From NCBI RefSeq assembly GCF_002150505.1, contig NZ_MSSV01000032.1, positions 1-45,915 of the forward strand: DNA of 45,915 nucleotides, written 5' to 3'. The position numbers and the translations under genes are program-made. Source of the DNA: Algoriphagus ratkowskyi (GTDB lineage: Bacteria; Bacteroidota; Bacteroidia; Cytophagales; Cyclobacteriaceae). The notes below the pieces were generated by a model, which saw only the letters and a program-made list of their open reading frames with translations, had not been told where the DNA came from and made no database searches. The stretch's first letter is position 1. Every line of letters begins with the position of its first letter. Positions 1 through 7,714 of the stretch are shown piece by piece.

Positions 1-20
1 CCAAATTCAATCAGTCTCTC

Positions 21-42
21 GCAACGGCGCAACGGCGCAACG
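21..42. repeat. Short tandem repeat, 9-bp unit
   Basis: The 9-bp unit GCAACGGCG is repeated about 2.4 times near the left edge, in front of the first CTCTGCG-type repeat. No gene is visible in positions 1-216, which hold only this and the two interspersed repeats listed next. Confidence 0.7.
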
Positions 43-76
43 TAATTGATAAAACAATATACTTGAAGGAATTTTG

Positions 77-118
77 TGTTCTCTGCGTGACCTCTGCGAC
101 CTCAGCGGTGAAAAAATA
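77..118 (+). repeat. Interspersed CTCTGYG repeat (alpha type), copy a
   Basis: Contains CTCTGCGTGACC, CTCTGCGACC and CAGCGGTGAAAAA in succession. This matches the pattern of the 45-bp alpha module that recurs in the 21.1-23.0 kb array. It has the same orientation as copy b about 55 bp downstream. It is non-coding. Confidence 0.65.
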
Positions 119-170
119 TTCAATGATCAATTTCCAAAATCAATTGACAAGGAAGAAAATAAAGTACCTG

Positions 171-208
171 TTGCGTTCTCTGCGTGGCCTCTGAGACCTC
201 AGCGGTAA
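171..208 (+). repeat. Interspersed CTCTGYG repeat (alpha type), copy b
   Basis: Contains CTCTGCGTGGCC, CTCTGAGACC and CAGCGGTAAA. It is a direct copy of the element at 77-118 and ends 8 bp before the stop codon of the wecA-like gene, so it lies in that gene's 3' flank. Confidence 0.65.
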
Positions 209-216
209 ACAAAAAC

Positions 217-1377
217 TTAATTAAGATCAACATTCGAAGACTCCATAAACTCACTTTTATTAAGTTTAATCTTAGATTTTTGGTGAATCTTCATTGGTCT
301 GACTTCTAAAATTCTAGGCTGAAGAGCAACTTTTTTCTTTAGGTAGCGAACTGTAACTGCATCTAATCTATAGCCTAAAAATATGGACAAGGAGATGATT
401 ATCGGTAAGACTAAGTTATCTGAGAAATCTTTCATCAAATACACCAATCCAATAAAACCAAGTTGCAAAAAGCCTAAAAGCAAGGCAACTTGATCATGCT
501 TTAAACCAATCCTCATCAAAAAGTGATGAACATGCGATTTGTCTGGACTCATTGGCTTTTTACCTTGAGAAATCCTTCTGATGAATACTCTTCCCATATC
601 ATATAATGGAAACATCATCAAGGCTACACCTGCAGCAAAGGTTGACTCAAATTTCAGGAATGCACCATCAGGTAAACCTTCATTAATGCCCATAAAAGCA
701 ATGATCAGTGTCCCCAAGGTAAAGCCAAGTGTCAAAGAACCTGTGTCACCCATGAAAATTTTGGCAGGATGCCAATTGAAAGCCAAAAATGCCAATACTC
801 CTCCTAGGAAAACGAAAGAAATCAAGGCGTAGCTTTCTATTCCCTGCACTATAAACCATCCTCCTAGACAACTAAAAGATATCACGGCAATCGTTCCTCC
901 TAGACCATCTAATCCATCAATAAGGTTAAATCCATTGGTCAATGCGAATAAGACAAATCCAGAGAAAATATAGCTAACTACATCATTCAACTCACCTAAG
1001 CCTAGGAATCCATGAAAATCACGAATTCTCACATCCGCTACTACAACTACGAGAAGAACAGCTACTAATTGGCCCATAAGTTTTCTTGAGGCTTTCAATT
1101 CAACTAAATCATCACGCAAGCCAACAATAAACATCAACAAGATGGCTCCTAATAGATATCGAATATCTGGTATAGGAAATTGCCAGCCCCAGATTGCCAT
1201 AGCAACAGTACTAGCAACAACAAATGAGATTCCTCCCATTGAAGGGATAAAAGAAGAGTGAATTTTCCTACCTCCAGGTTGATCTCCAATATTCAACCTA
1301 TGCAAAAATTTAATTAGTATTGGTGTTATCAAAATGCCTACCGAAAAGGCAGTTAGGGCGGCGTATAAAAAAAACAT
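217..1377 (-). CDS. wecA: Undecaprenyl-phosphate glycosyl-1-phosphate transferase (WecA/TagO/MraY family)
   Basis: Predicted polytopic inner-membrane enzyme that moves a sugar-1-phosphate (HexNAc-1-P in characterised relatives) from a UDP-sugar to undecaprenyl phosphate, the first step of Wzy-dependent polysaccharide synthesis. Visible family signatures are an Asp-Asp pair (VGLRDDLVE, about residue 90), NLIDGLDGLGG (about 151-161), FMGDTGSLTLG, and a string of hydrophobic helices. The polar C-terminal tail is typical of bacterial WecA homologues. An upstream TTG at 1401 would add 8 residues, but a TAAATTTG promoter box overlaps that TTG, so I prefer the ATG at 1377 (386 aa). It lies after the terminator that ends the main assembly operon and so is probably transcribed separately. 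The family is certain; the sugar specificity is not. Confidence 0.88.
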   Translation of the reverse strand: MFFLYAALTAFSVGILITPILIKFLHRLNIGDQPGGRKIHSSFIPSMGGISFVVASTVAMAIWGWQFPIPDIRYLLGAILLMFIVGLRDDLVELKASRKLMGQLVAVLLVVVVADVRIRDFHGFLGLGELNDVVSYIFSGFVLFALTNGFNLIDGLDGLGGTIAVISFSCLGGWFIVQGIESYALISFVFLGGVLAFLAFNWHPAKIFMGDTGSLTLGFTLGTLIIAFMGINEGLPDGAFLKFESTFAAGVALMMFPLYDMGRVFIRRISQGKKPMSPDKSHVHHFLMRIGLKHDQVALLLGFLQLGFIGLVYLMKDFSDNLVLPIIISLSIFLGYRLDAVTVRYLKKKVALQPRILEVRPMKIHQKSKIKLNKSEFMESSNVDLN

Positions 1378-1398
1378 ACTTAGCTGGTTTGAGAGTTG

Positions 1399-1406
1399 CA
1401 AATTTA
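1399..1406 (-). promoter_or_regulatory. Candidate Bacteroidota -7 box for wecA
   Basis: Read on the minus strand the sequence is TAAATTTG, matching the Bacteroidota -7 consensus TAnnTTTG. A TTG-like -33 element lies about 17 nt upstream within an AT-rich stretch. Initiation would leave a leader of about 15 nt before the ATG at 1377. Confidence 0.5.
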
Positions 1407-1759
1407 AAAAAATTTAATGCAATAGACCTACCATAAAGGATTTATTAATAATATAGTAATCATGTTAAAAAATTGATTTCTTGAAAATCGATGGTAAATG
1501 AATCTAATAGAGACATGAATAGCAAAAAAGTTAAGTCGAAAAATAAAGTGATTAATTAATGATTGAATTGAATTAATCTATTTTCCGAGCAAAAACTTAT
1601 GATTTTGCCCCCTAATTGTGGCACAACTACACAGATGTGTTCAAACCTAATTTGTTATCTACAATAGTTTTAGGAATTGTAAACCAGCAAAAGTGAAAAA
1701 TTCCTTATAAGTGATTCGACAATAAAAATGATCAACGGCGGCTTGTCTAAATATAGGAC
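1407..1759. other. Intergenic stretch with no recognised gene
   Basis: About 350 bp of AT-rich sequence between the wecA promoter and the terminator of the upstream operon. I see no ORF with a recognisable product. The only structure noted is a short inverted repeat (ACACA-GA-TGTGT) at about 1629-1640. Confidence 0.4.
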
Positions 1760-1797
1760 AAAAAAAGACCTTCCAGATTTCAAAAATCTGGAAGGTC
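1760..1797 (-). terminator. Strong intrinsic terminator after wzi
   Basis: A perfect 14-bp stem (GACCTTCCAGATTT / AAATCTGGAAGGTC) with a 3-nt loop is followed on the minus strand by a run of T. It lies about 100 bp after the wzi stop codon and probably ends the long leftward assembly operon. Confidence 0.85.
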
Positions 1798-1851
1798 TCG
1801 TTTATCGAATATTAAGTTTAAATATCTTTTTTCCTGGTGTCACGATAGCTA

Positions 1852-1893
1852 ACGGGACTCTGCGTTAACCTCTTTGTTACTCCACGGTTATAA
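1852..1893 (+). repeat. Interspersed CTCTGYG repeat (alpha type), copy c
   Basis: Degenerate copy containing GACTCTGCGTTAACC, CTCTTTGTTAC and TCCACGGTTAT, in the same orientation as the copies at 77 and 171. It lies between the wzi stop codon and the terminator at 1760-1797, so it would be in the 3' end of the assembly-operon transcript. Confidence 0.5.
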
Positions 1894-1896
1894 TCC

Positions 1897-3537
1897 TCAC
1901 TTATTCCAAAAATAAATCAAGCTCGTCTGAGCTAAAAACGAAGTCATATTCTCCCCTTTCGAAAAATCCGGCGTACTATCCGGATCCAGTTGCCACTGGT
2001 AATTTTTGGCGTGGATAAACTGAAGCTTAGAACTAAGCAGGAGATTGTCAAATTTCTTGTCAAAGAGAAAACCAATGGAATAATCTATCCAAGGTTTTCT
2101 TTCAGTATCCTGAAGCTGAGCCTTGTAGTAAAAGTCCTGATTATTTGCCAAGCGTTCTAACTGAATCCCCATTTTATCTAATCCCTCAACTAAAGAAAAC
2201 TCCAACGTCTGTATATTTGATCCTACTCCTATTCCAACTCCCAAAGGTTGCCCTTGTTGTACGAAGCCTCTGGCTATTCCATGTGTATGCCAAGTTGAAC
2301 CTCCTCCTAATCCTCCATATCTAATATACCTGTTGACGGATTCCTGTTGCTGGGTCATCTCACCACGGATTTGAAGCATTTCTTTACTAGCTGCTAAATC
2401 TAACAACTGTACAAAACCCAAAATATAAGCTCTAGCATGCTCAGGATTTAAGGTGAATTCTCGCCAATTCTTGGCATGATCTCTACGACCAAATTCAAAA
2501 TAGAGTTCAGACTTAGATTGGGGTAAGACAAATCTCCCAAAAACAGAAATCTGCTGATCCTGTCCATTAGCATCCTTATCAAAACCATAGGCATCTTTGG
2601 TGACTCCCGAGAAAACAGGGAAATAATCCAAAAACCCATTTCCCATGGATTCTGAATACTGCTGAAACGTTCTGGTAAAGCCTACAAATAAACCCGGAAT
2701 CCATTTTGGTTTGTAGGAAAACATTAAAGCATTTAAATACCTCCAGTCACCTGAAAACGGTCTAAAATATTCAGAATTCAGCTCAGGGTATTGTGAAGGA
2801 TCCAGACCAGAGTTTTGGAGCTTCCCGATGATAAGCTGTGTTTCAAAATTCCCAATATAGGTTTTTGCCGGCTTAGTCGTATTCAGTGTCAGATGCGGAA
2901 ATCCCTGGGCATTGTTTGAAAATGTAAGCGCATTGAATTGACCTGGTCCCCACCAGATATTTTCTGTAGCTACTCCTATTTCAAAAGCGCCATAATTGAA
3001 AGCTAGCTTTGATTGTCCCCACCAGGGATTAGCAACCCAACCCTTACCAAACCTTTCAGGAAAGTCTCCTTGATTCCAATAGATAAATTTACTCTTCAAT
3101 TCTGCGGGAGAAAATTGATCTAAATTTGTTGCAAAACCCTTGTTTTGAGCAAATACGAGCTCTGGTCTAAAAGTTAGGTTGATAAACTTATACTTTATCT
3201 CTACCCCGCCAGAAAAATAGGTCTGAAAACCTGGATTGGGAATCATCCCATTATCTCCCCATCCATAGGGTCTTTTGGAGCTGATTCGCATGGTGTTTAT
3301 AATTGGACTTAGCCGAATTGAAATGTCGGTATTCACCAGCTTATTTGAAAATTTATAAAGGTTGGAATTTGCTAAAAATGGTCTGAGCAAAAATGAGTTA
3401 GGCTGATGAAGGGAATCCAATAATTGGCTTCGCCTTGCATTTTCCTCCAAAACAGGAAAATTAGCGGGTAAGGATTGAGCAAATGCTACCTCAGAAACAA
3501 AAAATGCCACTAAAAAAGTTAAAAGTCTATATTTCAT
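1897..3537 (-). CDS. Wzi-like capsule assembly outer-membrane protein
   Basis: 546 aa with a clear signal peptide (hydrophobic residues 5-20, cleavage after AFA-Q). The rest is rich in alternating aromatic/polar strands, as in an outer-membrane beta-barrel. Segments such as NIWWGPGQFNALTFSNNAQG (about 193-212) and GFPHLTL are characteristic of the 'capsule assembly Wzi family' of Bacteroidota. In E. coli, Wzi is a barrel lectin that helps anchor or organise capsule at the surface; that role here is inferred from family and position. It starts 4 bp after the broken sugar-isomerase gene and is the last gene before the 1760-1797 terminator. ATG start at 3537. Confidence 0.82.
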   Translation of the reverse strand: MKYRLLTFLVAFFVSEVAFAQSLPANFPVLEENARRSQLLDSLHQPNSFLLRPFLANSNLYKFSNKLVNTDISIRLSPIINTMRISSKRPYGWGDNGMIPNPGFQTYFSGGVEIKYKFINLTFRPELVFAQNKGFATNLDQFSPAELKSKFIYWNQGDFPERFGKGWVANPWWGQSKLAFNYGAFEIGVATENIWWGPGQFNALTFSNNAQGFPHLTLNTTKPAKTYIGNFETQLIIGKLQNSGLDPSQYPELNSEYFRPFSGDWRYLNALMFSYKPKWIPGLFVGFTRTFQQYSESMGNGFLDYFPVFSGVTKDAYGFDKDANGQDQQISVFGRFVLPQSKSELYFEFGRRDHAKNWREFTLNPEHARAYILGFVQLLDLAASKEMLQIRGEMTQQQESVNRYIRYGGLGGGSTWHTHGIARGFVQQGQPLGVGIGVGSNIQTLEFSLVEGLDKMGIQLERLANNQDFYYKAQLQDTERKPWIDYSIGFLFDKKFDNLLLSSKLQFIHAKNYQWQLDPDSTPDFSKGENMTSFLAQTSLIYFWNK

Positions 3538-3541
3538 TTAA

Positions 3542-3986
3542 TTACCAATTATAAAATAGATCTTTCTCAAATCTATAATCATCATTCTTCGCCTCATCTA
3601 GTTTTAAGTTTGAGAAAATCATTAATGATGAATTGATTGATTTTGCCTGAAGTCCGTTAGCATATCCGCCCGGAACCAACAGAACGGTAGGTAAGCTTGC
3701 ATCCAACACAAATTCAAATGTTTCTCCTTTTAGTCCTGTATCGAAATCAGTAATTCCTACCAATACAATTTTCGTTATTCCTGAAATTGGAATTATAGCC
3801 TTGGTTTCCACCTTATGCGCTTGCCAAGCCCTGACTTGATCTTTTTCGCCAAATTCAATTGAATAGAATCTCCTTGCCGTTAGTAGATCATACTCGTTAC
3901 ATTAACGCAACTCACCTCTTTCATCTGTATAGATCGATATGGGAATAAGAGTTGGTTCAGTCAATTGTATTTTCAGATAATTTCAT
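3542..3986 (-). pseudogene. Broken WxcM/FdtA-like sugar isomerase (cupin)
   Basis: An intact-looking 89-codon frame (GTG at 3811 to 3542) ends with VPGGYANGLQA, SLMIFSN, NDDYRFEKDLFYNW, the C-terminus of the small cupin 'sugar epimerase / WxcM-like' family. Reading on upstream in the same frame gives RAWQAHK and NEYDLLTARRFYSIEF, then an in-frame TAA (3904-3902), then TDERGELR and LTEPTLIPISIY, all expected family N-terminal sequence. The natural ATG (3986) is out of that frame by one base, as if one A had been inserted just after it. The span of 445 nt equals 148 codons plus 1, a normal family length. Two lesions therefore break the gene. A remnant could still be made from the GTG at 3811 but would lack the N-terminal strands. 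Confidence 0.8.
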
Positions 3987-4062
3987 TAAAATTATAATCA
4001 CTATCTAACGATAAGAACAATAAGGTATTATATGTCATACCTATCACCTCCTGTTGCAACAT
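3973..4062 (-). CDS. Possible 29-aa (or 21-aa) leader peptide ORF, doubtful
   Basis: On the minus strand an ATG at 4062 opens a 29-codon frame. An inner ATG at 4038 in the same frame is preceded by AGGAGGTGAT, a near-perfect Shine-Dalgarno match 4 nt upstream. The frame ends at TGA (3975-3973), overlapping the ATG of the broken isomerase gene. The peptide (MTYNTLLFLS...) matches nothing I know. Strong Shine-Dalgarno sites are unusual in Bacteroidota, so this may be chance. It sits in the 131-bp gap between the alkaline-phosphatase-like gene and the isomerase pseudogene. Confidence 0.2.
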   Translation of the reverse strand: MLQQEVIGMTYNTLLFLSLDSDYNFNEII

Positions 4063-4117
4063 GGCTACTGTGATAATTGCTATAGATCTATATACTATTA
4101 TATTATATGTGTCAAAA

Positions 4118-5410
4118 TCAATTATTTTTGGTCACAAAATCTTCCAATAGAAAATCATAAAGATCTTTAAGTTCTATTCTATCATGCTTAATTCTGTTAT
4201 CAGTGTCTATCAAATAACCAATCCCTTCATGCTCCCCATTTTTTATAGCAACAAAGGAAACTTGGTTTTTGAAGTTTTCAATTTTTGTATTACCTACGAT
4301 ACTAAAATTATCAACTATATCATTTGGATACGTAAGTTCCACAAAAAGGCTTTTTCCTCGATTATCGACGGTAAAAACCTTTATATTATCTTTTTCAGCA
4401 GTATAAGAATTCAATAACTTTTGAGATAAAGCAGCTTCTTTTTCGGAAGAAAAGTCAATTAAAAAATCCCTTGACATTCTCGGCGTAACTCTTGTAAAGT
4501 TATCAATACCTATTAACCTCAAAAATTGCTGATGTTCTTTAAGTCTCCAATAAAAGGTCGTGTGCTTATGAGGCTTTTGATGCAAACCAGTAGCCACGAC
4601 CAATCTTACAGGTTTTAGCATTAGTTCTCCAATTACTTGGTCATAAACTTTTAGTATTTCAAATAAAGGGTCTTGGCCTTTGGCACAATACCAGGCAGGA
4701 TTGGAAAGTTCACCTTTATACGCACTCGAATTAAACATATAGTGATGTTGAAAATGTGCTCCAGTATTTAAAAATAAATTAGAAAAATCTGGCTTTTTGT
4801 TGTCCCATTCCACGATAAAAGTGTCTGCCAGTAATTTATCCAGAATTATAGCTTTCACACCCACCTGGGATTTAATTTTCAACAATTTCTGAAAGTAAAA
4901 AGAATAATCTTTAAAGGAGGTATATGTCAATATTCCTTTGAGCAATGCAATAATAGATTCTTTTGTCAATTTACCATGGGCGTTGTCATTTACTGCTTGG
5001 GAAACAGCATTGCTTAAACCTACAAAGATAGATGAACCAACTGCTTTGGTTTGGGTCCAGGGATCTGGGGCAAAGAAACTTGGGGATTTTAATCGATTAT
5101 CAACATTAAACGGACTTACAGCTCCTACAGTGAACCCTTTATCTTCTATTGTTTCAAAAATTTGTTTCAAATCATTCCTCCCAACTATATCACCTAATCT
5201 AAACACCTTATGTTCCTCATAAGTTTTTCCAGTAGTTATGGAAACCCATTGGATCCATGGCTCCAATAATTGATATTTGTCTTCAGATGTTGTTTCTATT
5301 ATTCTATTATCTGAGAATAATTTCTTAAAATTTGGCAACCATCCTTTTGATATATAATATTTTATATACTCAAAATTAAGTTCATTTAATCCAACTAATA
5401 TTGTCTTCAT
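4118..5410 (-). CDS. Alkaline-phosphatase/phosphodiesterase-fold-like protein of polysaccharide locus
   Basis: 430 aa, no signal peptide or clear membrane helix. The layout resembles type I phosphodiesterase/nucleotide pyrophosphatase (alkaline phosphatase superfamily) proteins: an N-terminal ILVGLNELNFEYI strand-helix, then EPWIQWVSITTGKTYEEHKV (compare the usual Trp-x-x-TG-x-x-x-xxHG region), then NTGAHFQHHYMF (a His-rich ligand-like segment) and VVATGLHQKPHKHT late in the protein. The usual metal-binding Asp of the first motif is Asn here, and the DHG motif is absent, so catalysis is uncertain. The gene lies 9 bp after a GT4 gene in the assembly operon, suggesting a role in modifying or transferring part of the glycan. 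The fold assignment is from memory of motifs and is moderate confidence. Confidence 0.5.
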   Translation of the reverse strand: MKTILVGLNELNFEYIKYYISKGWLPNFKKLFSDNRIIETTSEDKYQLLEPWIQWVSITTGKTYEEHKVFRLGDIVGRNDLKQIFETIEDKGFTVGAVSPFNVDNRLKSPSFFAPDPWTQTKAVGSSIFVGLSNAVSQAVNDNAHGKLTKESIIALLKGILTYTSFKDYSFYFQKLLKIKSQVGVKAIILDKLLADTFIVEWDNKKPDFSNLFLNTGAHFQHHYMFNSSAYKGELSNPAWYCAKGQDPLFEILKVYDQVIGELMLKPVRLVVATGLHQKPHKHTTFYWRLKEHQQFLRLIGIDNFTRVTPRMSRDFLIDFSSEKEAALSQKLLNSYTAEKDNIKVFTVDNRGKSLFVELTYPNDIVDNFSIVGNTKIENFKNQVSFVAIKNGEHEGIGYLIDTDNRIKHDRIELKDLYDFLLEDFVTKNN

Positions 5411-5419
5411 AATGGTAGT

Positions 5420-6526
5420 TTATTTAATTATATTTATGACCTGCAAATATGCTTCAATAACAATTTGAACGTCAAACTTTTTTATTGCCACGTATTTAGC
5501 AGTCGAACCCATTTTAATTCTATACGTTTCATCCATTAAAACGATAGTTCTCATTTTATCTAATAAATCCTCGCTACTTTTAACCTGAACCAATAATCCA
5601 TTTTCACCATCAGTCACAACATCAGAACAGCCAGGAACATTAGTAGTAATAATAGGTAGACTCATTGCGGATGCTTCAATTAAACTTTTGGAAAGTCCTT
5701 CCCTATAGGACGGAAGAACCATGATATCTACTAATTCATAATATTCTCGAATATTATGAACTTTACCCATAAAATGGAAATTAGCATTATTAACTTTCCA
5801 TTGTTCTACTTCGGAAGTAGGAATGGCGGAAACATTTTTATAACCCACTTCCCCCACAAAATAAAATATCAAATCATGAAATTCTTGTGTAAGCTCATGA
5901 GCAGCTTTTACAAGCTCTCTAATCCCCTTTTCACCAATTATTCTACCTACAAAAAGAAACTTTTTTCCTGGGTTTTTCAATCTTTCATGCTTAAATAATT
6001 CTAAATTAACTCCTGAGCCAGGAATAACAGAATAATTTTCATTTAAAAAGTTCTTTGTTTTAAAGAATGCTAAATCATGTTTATTTTGAAAAAAGATCCA
6101 ATAAGAAAAACTAAATACTACCTTATATATTATCAGTACAATTTTAGTGATAATACTTTTATTAATAAAAACAGAGCCTAATCCGCTAATATTATTAATA
6201 ACTTTAAGACCAAACAATTTGCCAACAAGTGTTACATACAAATTAGGTTTGATAGTATATGTCAAAACAACATCAGGCTTTGAATATTTCATAAAAAACA
6301 TTAAAATGCGCAAGCAAAGAAACAAATCTGAAACAGGATTAATTGCGTTTACCTTAAAACCGATAGGGATGCATGTAACACCTAATTTCTCTAATTCTTC
6401 TTGAAAAATTGGCGATCTAGGAGCAACTGCAATTAATTCATGCTTATTTTGAATTAATGATTTCACCAAATCTCCTCGAAAATTGAGTATATTCCAATAA
6501 GCGTTGTCAAAAATTATAATTCTCAA
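5420..6526 (-). CDS. Glycosyltransferase family 4 (GT-B)
   Basis: 368 aa, cytoplasmic GT-B enzyme. The N-terminal half has PDVVLTYTIKPNLY and NNISGLGSVF, typical of the GT4 group containing PglA-like and O-antigen transferases. The C-terminal nucleotide-sugar domain has FLFVGRIIGEKGIRELVKA and the E-x7-E motif in REGLSKSLIEA. Predicted to add one sugar to the lipid-linked repeat unit; donor unknown, but UDP-FucNAc or a UDP-HexNAc are the supplied options. The only plausible start is TTG at 6526, 3 bp after the stop of the upstream GT4 gene, implying translational coupling. Confidence 0.85.
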   Translation of the reverse strand: MRIIIFDNAYWNILNFRGDLVKSLIQNKHELIAVAPRSPIFQEELEKLGVTCIPIGFKVNAINPVSDLFLCLRILMFFMKYSKPDVVLTYTIKPNLYVTLVGKLFGLKVINNISGLGSVFINKSIITKIVLIIYKVVFSFSYWIFFQNKHDLAFFKTKNFLNENYSVIPGSGVNLELFKHERLKNPGKKFLFVGRIIGEKGIRELVKAAHELTQEFHDLIFYFVGEVGYKNVSAIPTSEVEQWKVNNANFHFMGKVHNIREYYELVDIMVLPSYREGLSKSLIEASAMSLPIITTNVPGCSDVVTDGENGLLVQVKSSEDLLDKMRTIVLMDETYRIKMGSTAKYVAIKKFDVQIVIEAYLQVINIIK

Positions 6527-6529
6527 ACC

Positions 6530-7714
6530 TTAAATTAATTTTAAAAATTTCTCAAAATCTTTTGTGAAATTCTCATATGAAAACACATGACTATTAAAGC
6601 AATGGTTTTTCATTTCAAGAATATCATTTTTGCTAATCGTTAAAATCCTTTCTAGTAAATCTCTAAAATCACTAATACTATCAGGACTTACTCCAAAACC
6701 TAACTTATTTACTGAAATATACTTTTCCAAATCACTAGTAAATGTGGTGATCATTGGAGTACCACAAGAAACGCTTTCAACAAACTTAGTTGGAAAACCA
6801 GCATTTGACAATCTACTATTTTCTCTAAATAAAATCGAAAAATCAGAATTTGAAATAAAGTTTAATATTAATGAATTCTCAACTTTTCCATGAAAAATCA
6901 CATTATCTTCCAAATCTTTCAAAATCTCATGGTGATCATTGATCACTTGTAAATATTCTTTTTTTGTAATTCCATAAATGTTAAATATAAATCTTCTGTT
7001 CTTCAAATTAAATAGAGATTCAATTACAATATCTAATCTATCCTTGTATGCAGATTTAGAAACTGAACGACCATTATTGTTTGGAAACGGCTGACCAACA
7101 TAAATCAATGTTAGTAACTTTGGATTTAATTCAAATTTTAAATTCACGAATTTATTCTTATTTATCAAAGGAGGAATTACGATTGAGTTTAACCCTTTTA
7201 AATTATAGTAATTCTTGAGATAAGAACTTACTGTGATAACTCCATCTGATCTTGTGTTTAAATATTTCATACGAAATGAAATGTCTAAATATTTCACTAT
7301 TCTAATTAAATATGATCCGGAATTAGCTGAGTGCCAATCAGCTATATCTATAATCAATTTAATGTTGTTCCGTTTACAATAGCCAATTAAAATTAATTGA
7401 ATAATTGATACAACGGGATTTCCATACATTATTAGTATGTTAATCTTCTCTTTCTCTATAATTCTTTTTATTTCATTTAAATATTTAAAAAAAAATATTC
7501 TATCAACAATCCTTGGAGAAGCAAAACTATAACAATTGAAATTATCATAAACTTTAGGGATTGAAGCATTTGCTTTAACATTTTCATCAAAATCGACAAA
7601 TGTCACCTTGTTACCTAAATCCCGTAATGAATAGGCATTTCCTAAAACTCTTGAACCTGCTGCATTTCCATGAGGAAACTTAAAATTACCAAAGTATAAA
7701 ATTCTATTATCCAT
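6530..7714 (-). CDS. Glycosyltransferase family 4-like protein
   Basis: About 394 aa from the ATG at 7714; an in-frame ATG at 7738 would add 8 residues and overlap fnlC more deeply. N-terminal ILYFGNFKFPHGNAAGSRV resembles the glycine-rich start of GT-B enzymes. The C-terminal domain has LTLIYVGQPFP and NAGFPTKFVESVSCGTPMIT, the family-1/4 donor-binding E-x7-E region. The reading is highly AT-rich compared with the fnl genes upstream. The start overlaps the fnlC stop (stop at 7707), so the two are probably coupled. Predicted cytoplasmic enzyme of repeat-unit assembly; substrate unknown. Confidence 0.78.
   Translation of the reverse strand: MDNRILYFGNFKFPHGNAAGSRVLGNAYSLRDLGNKVTFVDFDENVKANASIPKVYDNFNCYSFASPRIVDRIFFFKYLNEIKRIIEKEKINILIMYGNPVVSIIQLILIGYCKRNNIKLIIDIADWHSANSGSYLIRIVKYLDISFRMKYLNTRSDGVITVSSYLKNYYNLKGLNSIVIPPLINKNKFVNLKFELNPKLLTLIYVGQPFPNNNGRSVSKSAYKDRLDIVIESLFNLKNRRFIFNIYGITKKEYLQVINDHHEILKDLEDNVIFHGKVENSLILNFISNSDFSILFRENSRLSNAGFPTKFVESVSCGTPMITTFTSDLEKYISVNKLGFGVSPDSISDFRDLLERILTISKNDILEMKNHCFNSHVFSYENFTKDFEKFLKLI

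Noticed and set aside
3542..3811. Genuine 89-aa protein starting at GTG 3811
   Set aside because: Upstream sequence continues the same conserved family domain through a stop codon, so the short frame is the 3' part of a broken gene.
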